NCBI GenBank assembly: GCA_963971575.1
Contig: OZ020611.1
Location: forward strand, 145,912,419-145,976,418
Reading direction: 5' to 3'
From: Liopterus haemorrhoidalis
Lineage: Eukaryota > Arthropoda > Insecta > Coleoptera > Dytiscidae
DNA: 64,000 nucleotides
Position 1 is the stretch's first letter; each line of letters begins with the position of its first letter. Positions 1 to 10,850 of the stretch are shown here, piece by piece. Below the pieces are notes generated by a model, which did no database searches, was not told where the DNA came from, and saw nothing but the letters and a program-made list of their open reading frames with translations. Made by a program: the position numbers and the translations under genes.

Positions 1-50
1 TTTTAAAGTAAACTACCGCCTCAAAAATATCAAATCATCAACAAGCATTT

Positions 51-102
51 TATTAAAGACTACACCAAGATAACGGGCAAAAACATATTAGAACTACGAA
101 AT
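51..102. repeat. Direct repeat, left copy, beside mariner
   Basis: This stretch, from TATTAAAGAC to the base before the mariner end, recurs at 1173-1224 on the other side of the element at roughly 85% identity by eye. Either the mariner sits between two copies of an older repeat, or the flank was duplicated. Two bases is the normal target duplication for mariner, so this is not a target-site duplication. Confidence 0.6.
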
Positions 103-103
103 A

Positions 104-1128
104 CGGTTGAAAAGTAATGGCAGGGGGGCAAATCTGGCGAATATGGTGGATGAGGAACCAAGTCGTAGCACAATTCATAGAGTTATGCCATTGCGACTGC
201 GCACTTGTGGATAAGTGGGTTGTCCTGGTGGAACAGCACTTTTTTCTTCGCCAATTATGTCCGCTTTCGCTTCAAATCGACGACGAATTGGTCCAACTGC
301 TCTGCATAATATACACCCGTGATCATTTTGCCCTTTTCCAGGTAGTCGATGTAAATAATACCGTACGCATCCCAAAAGACTGTGGCCATGACTTTGTTGA
401 CCAACAGACTCACCTTGGCCTTCTTCGGTTTCGATTTGCAAGGAGCAGTCCACTGTTTCGACTATTTCTTGGTGCCTGGTGTGTTGTGATGGTACCATGT
501 TTCGTCAACGGTTACGAAACGGCGCCAAAAGTCCTTCTTATCGCGGTTAAACATCGCCAAACCTTCATTCGAAATGGTCAAACGATCGCGTTTGTTGTCG
601 ACTGTGAGTAACTGCAGCACCCACCTGGCAGAGAGCTTCCTCATTCCCAAATATTCATGCAAAATGTTGAACCCTTTCGGTTGAGATGCCTGCTGCTTCA
701 GCTATCTCGTGCTTAGTCACTCGACTTTATCGACCATTTCTGGCGTGGTGACCTCTTTTGGACGGCCTGGACGTGCATCAAAAATGTTCTTACGACCACG
801 TTTAAATTCAGCTATCCAATATTTAATTTGTTGATATCGAAGATGCAGAGTCCCCCATAAACAACGTTCAATTCCGTGTTTATCTCATTGTTCGTTTTGT
901 TTTTCAAAAACAAGTATCTAATCACTGCATGATATTCGATTTTATTCATTTTTGTAAAAATGCAAAAGTTGTTCGCTTTCAGTGACTGTCAAACACAAAC
1001 TAAATGACGCAGCTTGTTGAAAATTTTACAGTAGTCATTTGAAGGTTAGAATTGATGGAAAACAACATTGATTTGATACTGGTTGCGCCATCTCTTGCCT
1101 AGACCAATTACTTTTCAACCGCCCCTCA
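104..1128 (-). mobile_element. Mariner element, internally deleted
   Basis: The right end shows an inverted repeat finishing in ACTTTTCAACCGCCCCTCA, followed by TA. The left end carries the matching inner part CGGTTGAAAAGTAATGG after a TA, but not the outer seven bases. The transposase reading frame on the minus strand stops abruptly against the left inverted repeat just after the PPYSPDLPPC motif, so the C-terminal part of the gene is deleted and the left terminus is damaged. The element is therefore non-autonomous and probably immobile. Confidence 0.75.
120..949 (-). pseudogene. Mariner transposase pseudogene
   Basis: The frame begins at an ATG around 949 (MNKIEYHAVIRYLF), the usual N-terminus of a large insect mariner lineage. 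It continues through a degraded HTH region to HEYLGMRKLSARW and the first catalytic block RRFVTVDETW near 505-530. The second catalytic block, normally FHQDNAP, is altered (about 225-240) and read across a frameshift. The coding part ends at the third-aspartate region, HPPYSPDLPPC, about 120-160. At least three frame breaks separate these pieces, so no functional enzyme is encoded. The same lineage reappears at 45205-45525, which shares the GPIRRRFE segment. Family placement within mariner is by recognition of motifs only. Confidence 0.75.
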
Positions 1129-1172
1129 TATCAGTCTAATTATTGCGGCTATGAATGATCTATCCCAAAAAT

Positions 1173-1224
1173 TTATTAAGGCTACACAAAGATACCGGAT
1201 AAAAACATATTAGAACTATCAAAT
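1173..1224. repeat. Direct repeat, right copy, beside mariner
   Basis: Partner of 51-102. Both copies contain AAAAACATATTAGAACTA and a GGCTACACAAAGATACCGG-like core with scattered substitutions. The following 240 bases up to the next mariner hold nothing recognisable. Confidence 0.6.
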
Positions 1225-1466
1225 GCCCCGAACTAGGACGACTAATTTTCGGCCGAACACCTAACTATAGATTGCCCAAAATTTTTCAATGACAGACGGT
1301 ACCAAGTTTCACCAGATCCTAAAGAGACACTTTCGAATAACCCAAAAACTGGAGAAGCATTAGGTTTTTGAATGAAATCTTTGTAAATTACAATGTAACA
1401 TCGATAATAGTTAACTCTGAAACTGAAGATAGCAACAAGAGTAATAAACAATTTTGTGAAACTTTA

Positions 1467-2225
1467 CGAGGGCTACCTTTTAAGTTTTTACAAAAACTAA
1501 GAAAGAAGACATTTTTTTTGGATCAAAATGTTTTATTGCTTTTCAAAATATTCGCCTTTAAGATTTATATACTTTTGCATGTGTTCAAACCAATTCTCGA
1601 AACATTTTTTCCACTCTGAATTTGGTATCTCAAAAACATAGTTTTAAAAGGCTTCAACAGCTTCTTGAAGTGATGAAAATCTTTGTCCACGCATTTTTTG
1701 TTTGGCATTTGGGAACAAAAAAGTCGTTATGGGATAAATCAGGTGAATACGGGCAATGAGACATTAATTCGATGTTTTTTCTCTTTCAAATAATCAATTG
1801 TTTGACGTGCTATGCGGGAGCTAGCATTGTCATGATGAAAAATGATACGACGTTTTTGGTTGTTTTTCCTAATTTTGTCGATGACTTCTGGCAGACAAAT
1901 TGTTGTATACCATTCAGCATTGGAATGGTTGCGACATGTACAGTACAACCAAAGAAACAAGCGAAACTTTTGTGGGTTTCGGTTCATCTTGGAAGACCCA
2001 AACGGTGGATTGTTGCTTAGTTTCCAGTTCATACGAATAAAAAGTTTCGTCACCTGTAACGATGTTGTACACGGATTTGGCAGTGCCCAGGTTGAATTTT
2101 TTTAGCATTTCCTTACACCAATCAACACGAGACTTTTTTTTAGCTTCGGAAATTATGCGGAATGCATCGGAAACAGATCTTTTTCACAGCTAAATGTTCA
2201 CGCAAAATCGAATGTATTGCAGTCT
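1467..2225 (-). mobile_element. Mariner (mellifera/irritans-like), 5'-truncated
   Basis: The left terminus is CGAGGGCTACCTTTTAAGTT after a TA at 1465-1466. It matches the ends at 35858 and, more loosely, 35168 and 36575, so these belong to one family. On the minus strand the element reads from an internal HTH-linker segment (AIHSILREHLAVKKICF, about 2160-2220) towards the 3' inverted repeat. The 5' terminus is missing: homology stops near 2225, inside CTGCGATAGTATATAG. Confidence 0.75.
1560..2225 (-). pseudogene. Mariner transposase pseudogene
   Basis: Minus-strand translation in pieces gives the linker AVKKICF, then KEMLKKFNLGTAKSVYNIVTGDETFYSY with the first catalytic aspartate, QQSTVWVFQDEPKPTKV, EWYTTICLPEVIDKIRK, and RRIIFHHDNASS with the second catalytic aspartate (about 1820-1845). 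The region of the third aspartate (about 1730-1760) is broken by stops and a frameshift. The C-terminal tail GLNTCKSI is still visible. One frameshift near 1920-1960 splits the catalytic core. The usual length for the family is about 345 residues; about 220 are represented here. Confidence 0.75.
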
Positions 2226-2663
2226 GCGATAGTATATAGTATAGGAGTATATTCTTGTGTGCGGTGAACATAGTTGTGAGTTAAATTTTTTATTTTGTTT
2301 AAACTATATTTTTATATGTACTGTCTTAGTTTTAATAATAATTATGTTTTTAATATTTACTTGAAAAAAAAACTTGTAGGCAGGATGCATTTTTTACTCT
2401 CACAATAATTTTGAAATTGCATTCTAGTTCGTGAAACTTTCCATTTCAAGCTCTGATTCCACATCAGTACCTAGGGATGGCAAAGAAATATCTATATTTT
2501 AAAACATCGATTTTTTGCAGTAAAAACGTATTTTTACATCGAGGTTTTGTTTCCGATGTTTTTTTTTCATCAAGGTCCACACTCTAAATATATCGATGTT
2601 TTCAAATTAAGATTTAAAATTTTCAAATTAGTTTAATGCACGTAATGATTGAGTTTTTGACTT

Positions 2664-3417
2664 GAGTATTCATATTCATATTCATTTATTGACCATATTA
2701 CAAAAAAATTTGTTTACAGTCAGTCATTTACAACAAATTGGAATACATAATTTAACACAAATATAATATAGAGAATCATAATATAGAATACAGAATAATT
2801 GAGAGCATAATTAAAAATAAAGAAAATAATATAGCCAATGATAAAGATATTGATATTAAATCGGCCTCAGGCCTCGGTAATTCCACGGATGAGCGGTGGA
2901 AACTCATCAATGGAGTACAGTGGATTATGTGTTAATAGATTTTTTATATATAATTTGTATTTGCTAGTGGATAGTGACGTGATACTTGCTGGTAACAAGT
3001 GGTAAAATTGTATTCCATAGTAGTTCACGCCACATCTGGCTTTAACAATCCTGTGATAGATTGGAATGATCTTATTTCTATTTCTTGTCTGATAGTGATG
3101 CCTTGGCTCAAAAGTTGCGAACTTCTCTTTATTGATATGAATATATACTAGACATGCAAATATGTAACTACAGGGTAACGTCATTATTTTCAATGTTTTG
3201 AAGGACTCTCTACAGTCGGCTCTGTAACAAACATGGTTTATAATTCTGACTGCCCGTCTCTGTAGTCCAAAGAGTCTTTCGCCTGCAGTTGAATGTCCCC
3301 ATGCCAGCAAACCATATGATATGTGACTATGAAACAGGGAGTGGTAAGCTGTCATTACTATATCCTCAGAGACACAGTTCACAAGGTTCCTAAGTAGAAA
3401 AACTGTTTTACACAACT
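2664..3417 (-). mobile_element. LINE (Jockey/CR1-like) 3' end
   Basis: The open frame at 2867-3415 encodes 182 residues from the C-terminal region of a non-LTR reverse transcriptase. It shows the conserved series ISYGLLAWG, FGLQRRAVRIINH, CRESFKTLKIMTLPCSYIF and TRNRNK, the same series seen in the better-preserved LINE at 47131-48848. The catalytic palm is absent because the copy is truncated at 3417, directly against hAT transposase sequence. The 3' tail is the GAATAT-type repeat near 2664-2690 following an AATAAA. The copy is nested inside the hAT and points opposite to its transposase. Confidence 0.8.
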
Positions 3418-3436
3418 TTAGTTAGTAGTTGTTAGT

Positions 3437-4075
3437 ATGTTACTTAAACTTGACTCCACCCAACCGTTCGCTACAACAACACACCGGATATCGGCGATAC
3501 CGCACATCCATAGCAAGTTTGAGGAAAGATTCAAAAATCGTGAACATGCCCATTTATTAACACTACCAATTTTCCTTGATTCGAGGTTTAAAACCATACA
3601 TTTTTCTGATCCAATTGCTTCATCCCGAACCCTTACCCAAATTAAAAAATTGGTAGCTGCAATACCAAACAACGTGCCTTCTCCAGGATCCTCATCTGCA
3701 GATTCGGACAATGACTAGGGTAGGTGTAGTTCCGATATATGGGCCCACCATAAATCACTCGCTTTAAAGTCGAACAAAAAAATGACGGATCAAAGTTTGG
3801 ACCTAGATACTGAAATTTCAATGTATCTCTCCACCCCAGTGACAGCAAATTTCAAAACCAGCCCTCTTGAATTATGGTCGGACCTCAAATTAGTTTACAC
3901 TAAATTGTATATATTGGCCCAGCAATACTTGGGCTCAGTAGCCACCTCCGTTCCAGCGGAACGGCTGTTTTCTAAAGCTGGGGCTACAATTGATCAAAAG
4001 TGAAATAGATTGGCGGGAAGCCTCTTACCAAAATTATTATTTTTAAATGGCTTACCCGAAAAATATTTGCTGTAA
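3437..4075 (+). pseudogene. hAT transposase C-terminal pseudogene
   Basis: A single reading frame runs through LLTLPIFLDSRFKTIHFSD, an acidic serine-rich linker SSSADSDND, a TAG stop at 3716-3718, then TEISMYLSTPV and the dimerisation block LAQQYLGSVATSVPAERLFS, followed by a TGA where an arginine is expected (DQK-stop-NRL), and ends at TAA 4073-4075. This is the hAT C-terminal dimerisation domain. The DDE catalytic core is missing upstream, where a LINE 3' end replaces it. The TGA fits decay of a CGA codon. The protein would be inactive even if read through. Confidence 0.85.
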
Positions 4076-4339
4076 ATTGTACTACTAGGCTCATACGCAA
4101 TATAAGTTTAGTCTTGCTACATCATATACAACAAAATTTATTTTATTAGCTTTAAATACATTTTACAAAGCAATTAGTGCAAAGTAGTGATTTTAGTTTT
4201 TGTTTGGTGAGGATATAGTGAGGAATTTTTAAACTTCAAATAGGTATATTACTTTAACTTGAATTTATTATTTATGTAACTAATATATAAATTTTTATGT
4301 AACATGTTTATAATCATTGTATACGACTGACAAAACTGT

Positions 4340-4455
4340 AAAACTGAATTGAGTCAATAAACAGTATTATTATTATTATTATTATTAATATAGTTTTAAA
4401 TTATATAAGTAAGGAATGTTAATTAATAACATGATAAAAAAAAAAAAAAAAAAAA
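4340..4455 (+). repeat. LINE-like 3' tail, ATT repeat and poly-A
   Basis: AATAAACAGT followed by six to seven ATT units (4362-4386) looks like the 3' end of a Jockey/CR1-type LINE or the polyadenylation end of the hAT gene. It matches the AATAAAG(TATT)n end of the LINE at 48820-48848. A run of about 19 A residues follows at 4437-4455. Confidence 0.5.
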
Positions 4456-4598
4456 CGAAAAAACATCGATACATCGATGTTTTTAGTCGATGTTTAGAAT
4501 AGATCGAAAACTTGGTGGCGAGGTTTCAAAACATCGATACATCGATGCTTCAATTTATTTTGCCATCCCTACCAGTACCAACTTATATTTATATATGT

Positions 4599-4640
4599 AC
4601 TAGCAATTAACCCGCTGCTTCACTACCGGAAAAAAGCATG
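4599..4640 (+). repeat. Fragment of interspersed family B
   Basis: ACTAGCAATTAACCCGCTG and the following CTACCGG match the first 40 bases of the long repeats at 24871 and 51193. It lies immediately after the hAT target duplication. The rest, up to 5130, contains no recognisable gene; a 66-codon minus-strand frame at 4745-4945 resembles nothing known to me. Confidence 0.5.
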
Positions 4641-5131
4641 TGGTACAAAAGTTTAAGAATCACTGTCCTAACGTAGAACACAGCTATGTAACTCTATTTG
4701 AATTTAATGTTCTTCCTTGGTTAACAATTGTACCTCAGTAAGTATCACTTAATGATTTCCAACCTGCAACAAGGATGATCATAACTCTCCGCCACTGTCT
4801 TCCATCTTTTACTCGCACTATCACATCTCTTCTTCTTGTCAGTGTGTTCTGTAGAGCCAGGCCGGAGACGGCAATGCAGAGATGTTGTCGCGGATTTGAA
4901 ATTGTTGTTATGAATGATATGGTCGAAGGGTTTATCAGATTTCAATGAAAAGGATGCCCCTTTGACTCCTTGTTAAAGTCATAACTATATCTGATTAAAT
5001 TCAATTCACTGATGTTAATAAAATTGTTGCTCTATTGATTTTTATTACGTTTATTTGTGAGAGGCATTGTACACATTTATTGCCTTCGATCAGTGGCGTA
5101 TCCTCGCTTATGTCGTAGAGTGTGCCAAGTA

Positions 5132-5855
5132 CGGGGGTTGCCTTTTATATTTCGGAATTTGAGATTAAAAACAATTATTTATCAACGAAAGTGGCTTTAT
5201 TGTTTTTCAAAATATTCTCCATGAAGATCAATATACTTTTGCATGCGTTTCAACCAATTTTCCACTTTTTGCACTCCGATTGAGGGTTTTTCCACAGCGA
5301 TTGTCAAATTATGTGGGACCCAACGCGAACAAATCTTTTTGATGGCCAAATGTTCATGCAATAGTGAATGTATGCTGGTCCCACTACTGCACAAGGATAC
5401 CTCAATCTCACGATAAATCACATAACAATCTTGTAGTATCAGTTTACGCACAGCATTAATGTTTTCCGGAACAACAACAGAATTTGGAAAACCTACACAA
5501 AATTCGTCCTTAAGCGAACTACGGCCACGATTGAAGTCGGCGAACCATCAATATTAGTAGTCATTGATGGTGCTTCTTTGGTTAAAATCGAATTAAGTTC
5601 ATCGTTGTACTGTTGTTGGGTTAATCCACGTCGAAAGTTGTAAATAATAATCGCTCGAATATGTTCACGATTTAATTCAATTTTTAGCCGGGATGAATTT
5701 TTTCAAGTTACTGTAAACAGCACAAATAACGCTCGTACGTCAAAACGTTCTGAATACGTACACCGTCAAAAATGTCAAATTATACGATTAAAGCGTCAGT
5801 TGCCAGATGGCAGCATTAGTTTAGCGCAATCCCGAAATATAAGAGGCAACCCTCG
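5132..5855 (-). mobile_element. Mariner deletion derivative (MITE-like), copy 1
   Basis: The ends are CGGGGGTTGCCTTTTATATT and AATATAAGAGGCAACCCTCG, flanked by TA on both sides (5130-5131, 5856-5857). The 724-bp element keeps a 5' leader, the HTH part of the transposase and the last 30 or so codons, but lacks the entire catalytic core. The same architecture is found at 45527-46250 and 56858-57330, so a deletion derivative has been amplified. Confidence 0.85.
5197..5451 (-). pseudogene. HTH-tail fusion frame of deleted mariner
   Basis: The 84-codon open frame starts in the second helix-turn-helix (LILQDCYVIYREIEVSLC, then TSIHSLLHEHLAIKKICSRW). It passes directly from VPHNLTIAVEKPS into the C-terminal tail ENWLKRMQKYIDLHGEYFE. 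In full mariners these parts are separated by about 170 residues carrying the three catalytic aspartates. Upstream, a frame break near 5480-5560 separates it from the first HTH. If translated it would be a DNA-binding-only protein; that it does anything is inference. Confidence 0.65.
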
Positions 5856-5857
5856 TA

Positions 5858-6399
5858 TTGAACACAGTAAAAAGCAAAAATATATTTTGACTAAAATATC
5901 ACCTTAACGTGCAGCTATTATACAAGAAAAACAGAATTTTTATTTATAAATTAATTCAATTTTTCTTTCTTAGTTTAATAAAATTTCAAGAACCGGATCA
6001 TAAAAATTTGTGTTTGAAAGAAAATAGAACTTCTATTTTTATATATAGAATATTCAAGAAATATTTTGACCCTGTGTTGATCGATGAAGTTTTCATTATT
6101 TTTAAAGTCAATGAAGATCCTTCAATAAAATTTATTGTACATGCAACAGTGAGGTGAAAATGTAACTACTCTCAGAATAGTACAAACTAAACGATTTAGT
6201 GGAAAAATTATATTATAATGCCTGGTTTATAATATATAATTATTGTGATTAATTTGTTTAATTTTAGAAACGCTGATTGAAATAAAATTCGACATGCTTT
6301 TCTCATTGCAGAAGTAACTAAATGATGTTTATTTCTTATAAACTTATCCGTATATTTTCTATACCAATAAATTTATTTTGGGCCGCTATTAAAATCGTA
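5858..6399. other. AT-rich spacer, nothing recognised
   Basis: No gene or known repeat is visible. An 82-codon plus-strand frame at 5909-6157 is low-complexity, rich in isoleucine, phenylalanine and lysine, and is judged fortuitous. Confidence 0.5.
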
Positions 6400-6456
6400 T
6401 TTAGGGAGTAGTCAGAACTGCTATATACCAAAAAACCCTTATACCGACATTTTGTC

Positions 6457-6591
<135 letters not shown>

Positions 6592-6971
6592 CGGTAAAAA
6601 TTGTAGCCAAACAAAAAATCCCCCTACATATATGCTCATCGAAAAAAAATATATTTTTTTAAAATTCTGTGTAGGGTATCAAATGAAAGCTCTTGGTACG
6701 TGGATTAACAATCAAAATTTTATTTTTGCAAAATAAATTATTTTGAGGCGATTTTTGCCAAAATTGTGCAAAAAAAATTTTGTCCCACACCCTGTAGCCC
6801 AGATGGTTTAAACTAAAAATCTGAAAAAATTCTCAGTAATGTACATTGGTGTGAACCGGAATAGTACAACAGGAATTTTTGATCAGATTATGTTTTCGGA
6901 AAATAATCCTTTTTTTGTGTTTTTAAGTAATATATGTAATATATTTAATCCGCTATTTAACATAGTAAACG

Positions 6972-7052
6972 AGTGATCCTGTATTACACAGTGGTAGCGT
7001 TGTCGCTTAGTGAGTTGAAACTACTGTAAGAAACTGTGTTCGAATCCCGTCA
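6972..7052 (+). other. tRNA-like Pol III module in copy 1
   Basis: The segment has an A-box-like TATTACACAGTGGTAGCG (6983-7000) and a canonical B-box GTTCGAATCC (7038-7047), followed by a T-rich run that could end Pol III transcription. The T-stem pairs poorly, so it is a tRNA pseudogene or tRNA-derived promoter, not a functional tRNA. Its sequence differs from the tRNA-like modules at the same place in the other two copies, although the surrounding element is well conserved. Confidence 0.6.
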
Positions 7053-7466
7053 ATTTTTATTTTTTCAGTTTTTTTTGCATTTTTATTTTGTTTCAATTAT
7101 TTTGTCAAAATTCTAGTTATATTTTGGTAAATGTTGCATTTAATTTTTCAAAGCGTAAATTTAATAACCAGTGGGAAGTGTTGAAATTATAATTTAATTC
7201 TATATTTGAAGGTATCAGAGGGCGAGGCTTATGATTTAAGCAACCAATGGAAGCCATAGGCGCAATTTTCCAAATCTTAATGAACCTTGCTATATAAAAA
7301 AAATACTGCACATATTTAGAAACTTAAATAATGATATTAGGCGTTCGAATTAAAATTCATAAAAAAAATATTTGGACATAAAATTTGTTTTGGCATCCCA
7401 AATAATCATCACACAGTTAATAAATACCTGCGAAACCCTGAAATGTGTGAAAATTCACAGTTCACA

Positions 7467-8090
7467 TCAATTTTATTGAAATCTACGACTTCCAAATATC
7501 CGAAAACCATGTACGACTCAGCAAATTAGATGTCAATTACAAAGTTCCAATTTTAGAGCATTATTTAAAAAGCGACATCATTTGGGACAAAATGCTGCGT
7601 AGTAAAGTAAGAAAGTAGTATTCAGTACATGCATGGATCTTTTAACTTCAATGACATAATTTACAACCTTTTCAATCGGGTATGACCAATTGTTTATTGT
7701 AATTCGTGTAAAACCCGAATAAAAACAAAACTTTTGCTATTTTTTGTTTAATTTTTGTAATTTACAGGTTCGACTTGATCGAAATTAATATAAAAGTTGT
7801 CGAAATAATACAAATTTGTGACTCTTCACACTTTGGCCGTTATCTTAAATTCGAAACCCCTTAAATTTTTTTGTACACATTCTTTTAGTGCAGGATATGC
7901 TCTACAATTCTATAAATAATCGAATCAAAATGTTTAATATACGGAGATCATCATTTTGATAACAAATTCTTAATTTAGAACTTCGAATTAGTAGATATCA
8001 ATCTATTTCGTGCGTAATTCATTTTGGAAATCATTTGTTGGGTCTCAAAAAAATTACGGATGATAATTAAGCAATGGATATTCGCATACG
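7467..8090. other. AT-rich spacer, nothing recognised
   Basis: No gene, inverted repeat or known repeat is visible between the tRNA-bearing element and repeat family A. Confidence 0.5.
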
Positions 8091-8094
8091 ATAT

Positions 8095-8576
8095 GAAAAA
8101 TTGTAGCTAAAAGTCAATTCTGCAAATATTCCATTAGCTATTTTGTTCCTTCATAAAAATTCTATATTGTTATTGTACTTAGCGGGCGTTTTGGTCACCA
8201 TCTTGAACCTACTGCGATCCCTAAATAGGTATTGCGGGTCAATGGTTTAATTTTCATAAAGAACAACTTTGCCAAGTGACATTCATCAAGTACAGTATCA
8301 ACGTAAAATATAGTTCGTAGTTTGTAGACTAGCGTTCTCTAAACTTTATTAATCACGTGCCCTCAAACCAGAAAAAATATTTAGCAAGTACCCCCATATA
8401 TAAATATACCCCCTCCATTTGGACGGACTTATTAGTTTATAACTATAGGCTATTCCAAACGTTAATAACAATCTATACATCAAAATTTTCAGCGATTTTT
8501 ATCTATCTAATAAGATATTTTAATTGTAAAAAGAACTGTCATCTAATTATAAATAAACAAATTGCAGTATAGACGC
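8095..8576 (+). repeat. Interspersed family A, unit 1
   Basis: This unit contains TTGTAGCTAAAAGTCAATTC, a TATTTTGTTC box, TATTGTACTTAG and CCAAGTGACATT in order. It repeats as unit 2 (8577-9130) in the same orientation. Its last part (8484-8530, TTTTTATCTATCTAATAAGA) is an inverted copy of 8995-9030. The family recurs inverted at 58140-58740 and as fragments near 27955-28050 and 28975-29050. It encodes no protein I can recognise. Confidence 0.65.
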
Positions 8577-9130
8577 CATCTTGTAAACCATTCGACGCAT
8601 ATTTGTGTACCATGCGGTACACAAATTGTAGCTAAAGCTTCATTCTATAAATATATTCCATGATATTTTGTTCTATTGTGAAAACTACTTATAATTATTG
8701 TACTTAGTATAATACTTTTGCCCCCACCTCGAATCTGGCACGGTTCTCAGTATAGGTGTAGCGGATAAAAATGATTTATTAGATGTAAAGAATACTTGTA
8801 CCAAGTGACATTTCATTATCTTCAAATATAGTATTTTTCGCATGTCGAAAAAATGTTATTTGAACATTTCTACACAAAACTATATAAATATAAAACTTAT
8901 TAAAACCCATAAATATATTTTAACTAAGAAATTACAGAACATTGTAGTGTGATACCTATTATTAAGTTATTGAGCAATAACATTGTTACAATATTTTTTT
9001 CTACAATCAAAAATATCCTATTAGATAGATAAAAATTCAGTGCAAAATTTCATGTATAGATTGTCACTAATTTTATTTCTCATTGTTAGTTTTGTATAAG
9101 AAACAAATAATCTCTGTGGGTTGTACGTAG
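8577..9130 (+). repeat. Interspersed family A, unit 2
   Basis: It begins GACGCCATCTTGTAAACCAT and continues with the same ordered boxes as unit 1. The 3' part TATTAGATAGATAAAAATTC and TTTTGTATAAGAAAC is shared with the inverted copy at 58140-58740, which ends in the matching TTTACAAGATGG. Identity to unit 1 is moderate, so the tandem arrangement is old. Confidence 0.65.
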
Positions 9131-9848
9131 CGCTAACATATTGTAGCTGCTTGACCCCGTATGTCCACAACTTATTTAGTTAGGATATGCAAATGCCATC
9201 TTATAACTCCCAGGTTCATGACAGCGAGGTCTTTTATAATAGTAACGACAAAAGATCGTTTACATCAAATGTAAAAATATAACAGTTAAAATAGTTCAAA
9301 ATACACGAAATATCTGATTTAATATAAATAAATGATATAAATAGTTTTCATTTATTTGCCTTGAGTGAGCGAAAACATCTCGAACATCTCGATTGAGTAT
9401 AAGTACACCACTGCTTTTGGAGTAGGTGTTTTTTTTTGTGTGTAGGATGAGCACGTTGACATTTGGGTTTTAAGCAATTTTCAGATTTTTGTTTGTGAAT
9501 TTTGAAACATATTTTAAAAGAGATTTTTATGTATTATATTTTGTATTACGTATGAAATGGAAAGAGGGATTTAACCTTTAGTATTATGTTGTGAGCTCAA
9601 TTATTTCTTCATTGACAGAATTCGATTAACATAATGTATTTTGAAGTATATTATATCGTCACAAAATTCAAGGAATTGACTTTTGTTTTGTAATCATGCT
9701 GTGCAAATTTTGGTCTCAACTAGTTTACGTAATACGTAATAGTTATTTAGTGTTTTGGCGTATAGCAGCTATGGTTATTAGCGCCTAACACATCTCAAGT
9801 GCGGTCACATTAGTCTGACGCTTTCACAACTAAGTGGATGTGCGTCAT
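9131..9848. other. AT-rich spacer, nothing recognised
   Basis: No gene is visible. The last part may include the 3' untranslated end of the LINE that follows on the minus strand. Confidence 0.45.
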
Positions 9849-10750
9849 TCACTGCATATAAGCCTCCAGTTTAAAAGATGTCCTCTGAGGAGTAATCGAT
9901 GTAAAAATCTGTGCTGAAGTTTTTACTTGGTGAACAAGTGTGTAATGTTGAGAGGAGTGGGTAAACGAATCCTTTGAAAATCGAAATAAGATTTGTGGTA
10001 CGCCCTTTGAAACGAATCTATCGTCCGAGATTTTTTTATTCAACAATACTCTCTGCTTGCGATTATTGAGGTAAGATTCGAAAAATTTTGTAGTGTGCAT
10101 GTCAAGGCCAATGTAATTTAATTTGTAAAGAAGAAGTTCATGGTTGATACTATCAAACGCCTTGGTAAAATCGAGAAGCAATAAGCAAGTTGACAATTTA
10201 TTGTCAGTTGAAGCAAAAATAATGTCCGTGACATCCAAGAGAGCAGATATTGTACTATGCCCAGGTCTAAATCCAGATTGTTTTTCGAAAATAATATTAT
10301 TTGAAAAAACATATTTTGACAGCATATTTTGATTTTTTCGAAAACTTTGCTGAGAGCATTTAACATGCTTATAGGGCGCTGATCCGAGCAGTATTCTGGT
10401 TTATTAGTTTTAGCTAAAGGTAGGATTATAGCTTGTTTCCATACGTTGGGAAAAACACTATGTTTTATACAGAAATTAATTAAATAGCATATATTGGTAG
10501 TGCATGTAGGTATTATTAACTGTATCATTGGTGTGTTAATGCCATCAGTGCCATTACTAAATGAAAGTAATGATCGAATAACTTGTTCAACATCATCATC
10601 GGAAACAGGGGAAAAGTTTAATGAAAGATTATGGTTGAACTTATTATTCTTGTAATAAAAAACTGTCTCCATACATAGATTTGTGGAAGGTAAAGCATTT
10701 ATGAAGTAATCATTGACAGAGGTAGCTTCAAAAGAGTCGGTAGGAATCAA
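9849..10750 (-). pseudogene. LINE reverse transcriptase fragment (Jockey/CR1-like)
   Basis: Two overlapping minus-strand frames (10118-10750 and 9849-10325) together carry the N-terminal half of a non-LTR reverse transcriptase. The series is GTDGINTPMIQ, CIKHSVFPNVWKQAIILPLAK, DQRPISMLNALSKVFEKI, then after a +1 frameshift QSGFRPGHSTISALLDV, LLLLDFTKAFDSINHELLLYKL, LNNRKQRV and SKGVPQ. The first catalytic aspartate (LDFTKAFD) is present. Homology breaks off immediately after GVPQ, so the YADD catalytic box is missing. No endonuclease domain is seen upstream of 10750. The copy is truncated at both ends and inactive. Confidence 0.85.
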
Positions 10751-10794
10751 AATAGGTGTCTTACTATAAATACCGCACTTCTTAAGTACGCTTA

Positions 10795-10850
10795 AGTTTT
10801 ATGCCTCATGACTTAACAGAAGACAAAATAGAAAAAATAAAACTGGTGGA
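10795..10850 (+). repeat. Short mariner-related fragment
   Basis: ATGCCTCATGACTTAACAGA and the next 30 bases match 12824-12875 (linker region MPYDLTEDQK of a mariner lineage). It abuts the LINE fragment. Confidence 0.45.

Larger units (their letters stand above)
2472..4571 (+). mobile_element. hAT element with 8-bp target duplication
   Basis: The ends are TAGGGATGGCAAA (2472-2484) and TTTTGCCATCCCTA (4558-4571), an inverted pair typical of hAT elements. They are flanked by TCAGTACC (2464-2471) and CCAGTACC (4572-4579), an 8-bp duplication with one mismatch. Both subterminal zones are rich in the motif ACATCGATACATCGATG (about 2500-2600 and 4460-4550), which looks like a transposase binding array. 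The interior holds a LINE 3' end in reverse orientation and the 3' part of a hAT transposase gene, so the element is chimeric and non-autonomous. Confidence 0.85.

Noticed and set aside
6972..7052. Functional tRNA genes in the three tRNA-bearing elements
   Set aside because: T-stems pair poorly and no acceptor stems are evident; they are treated as tRNA-like promoters or relics.
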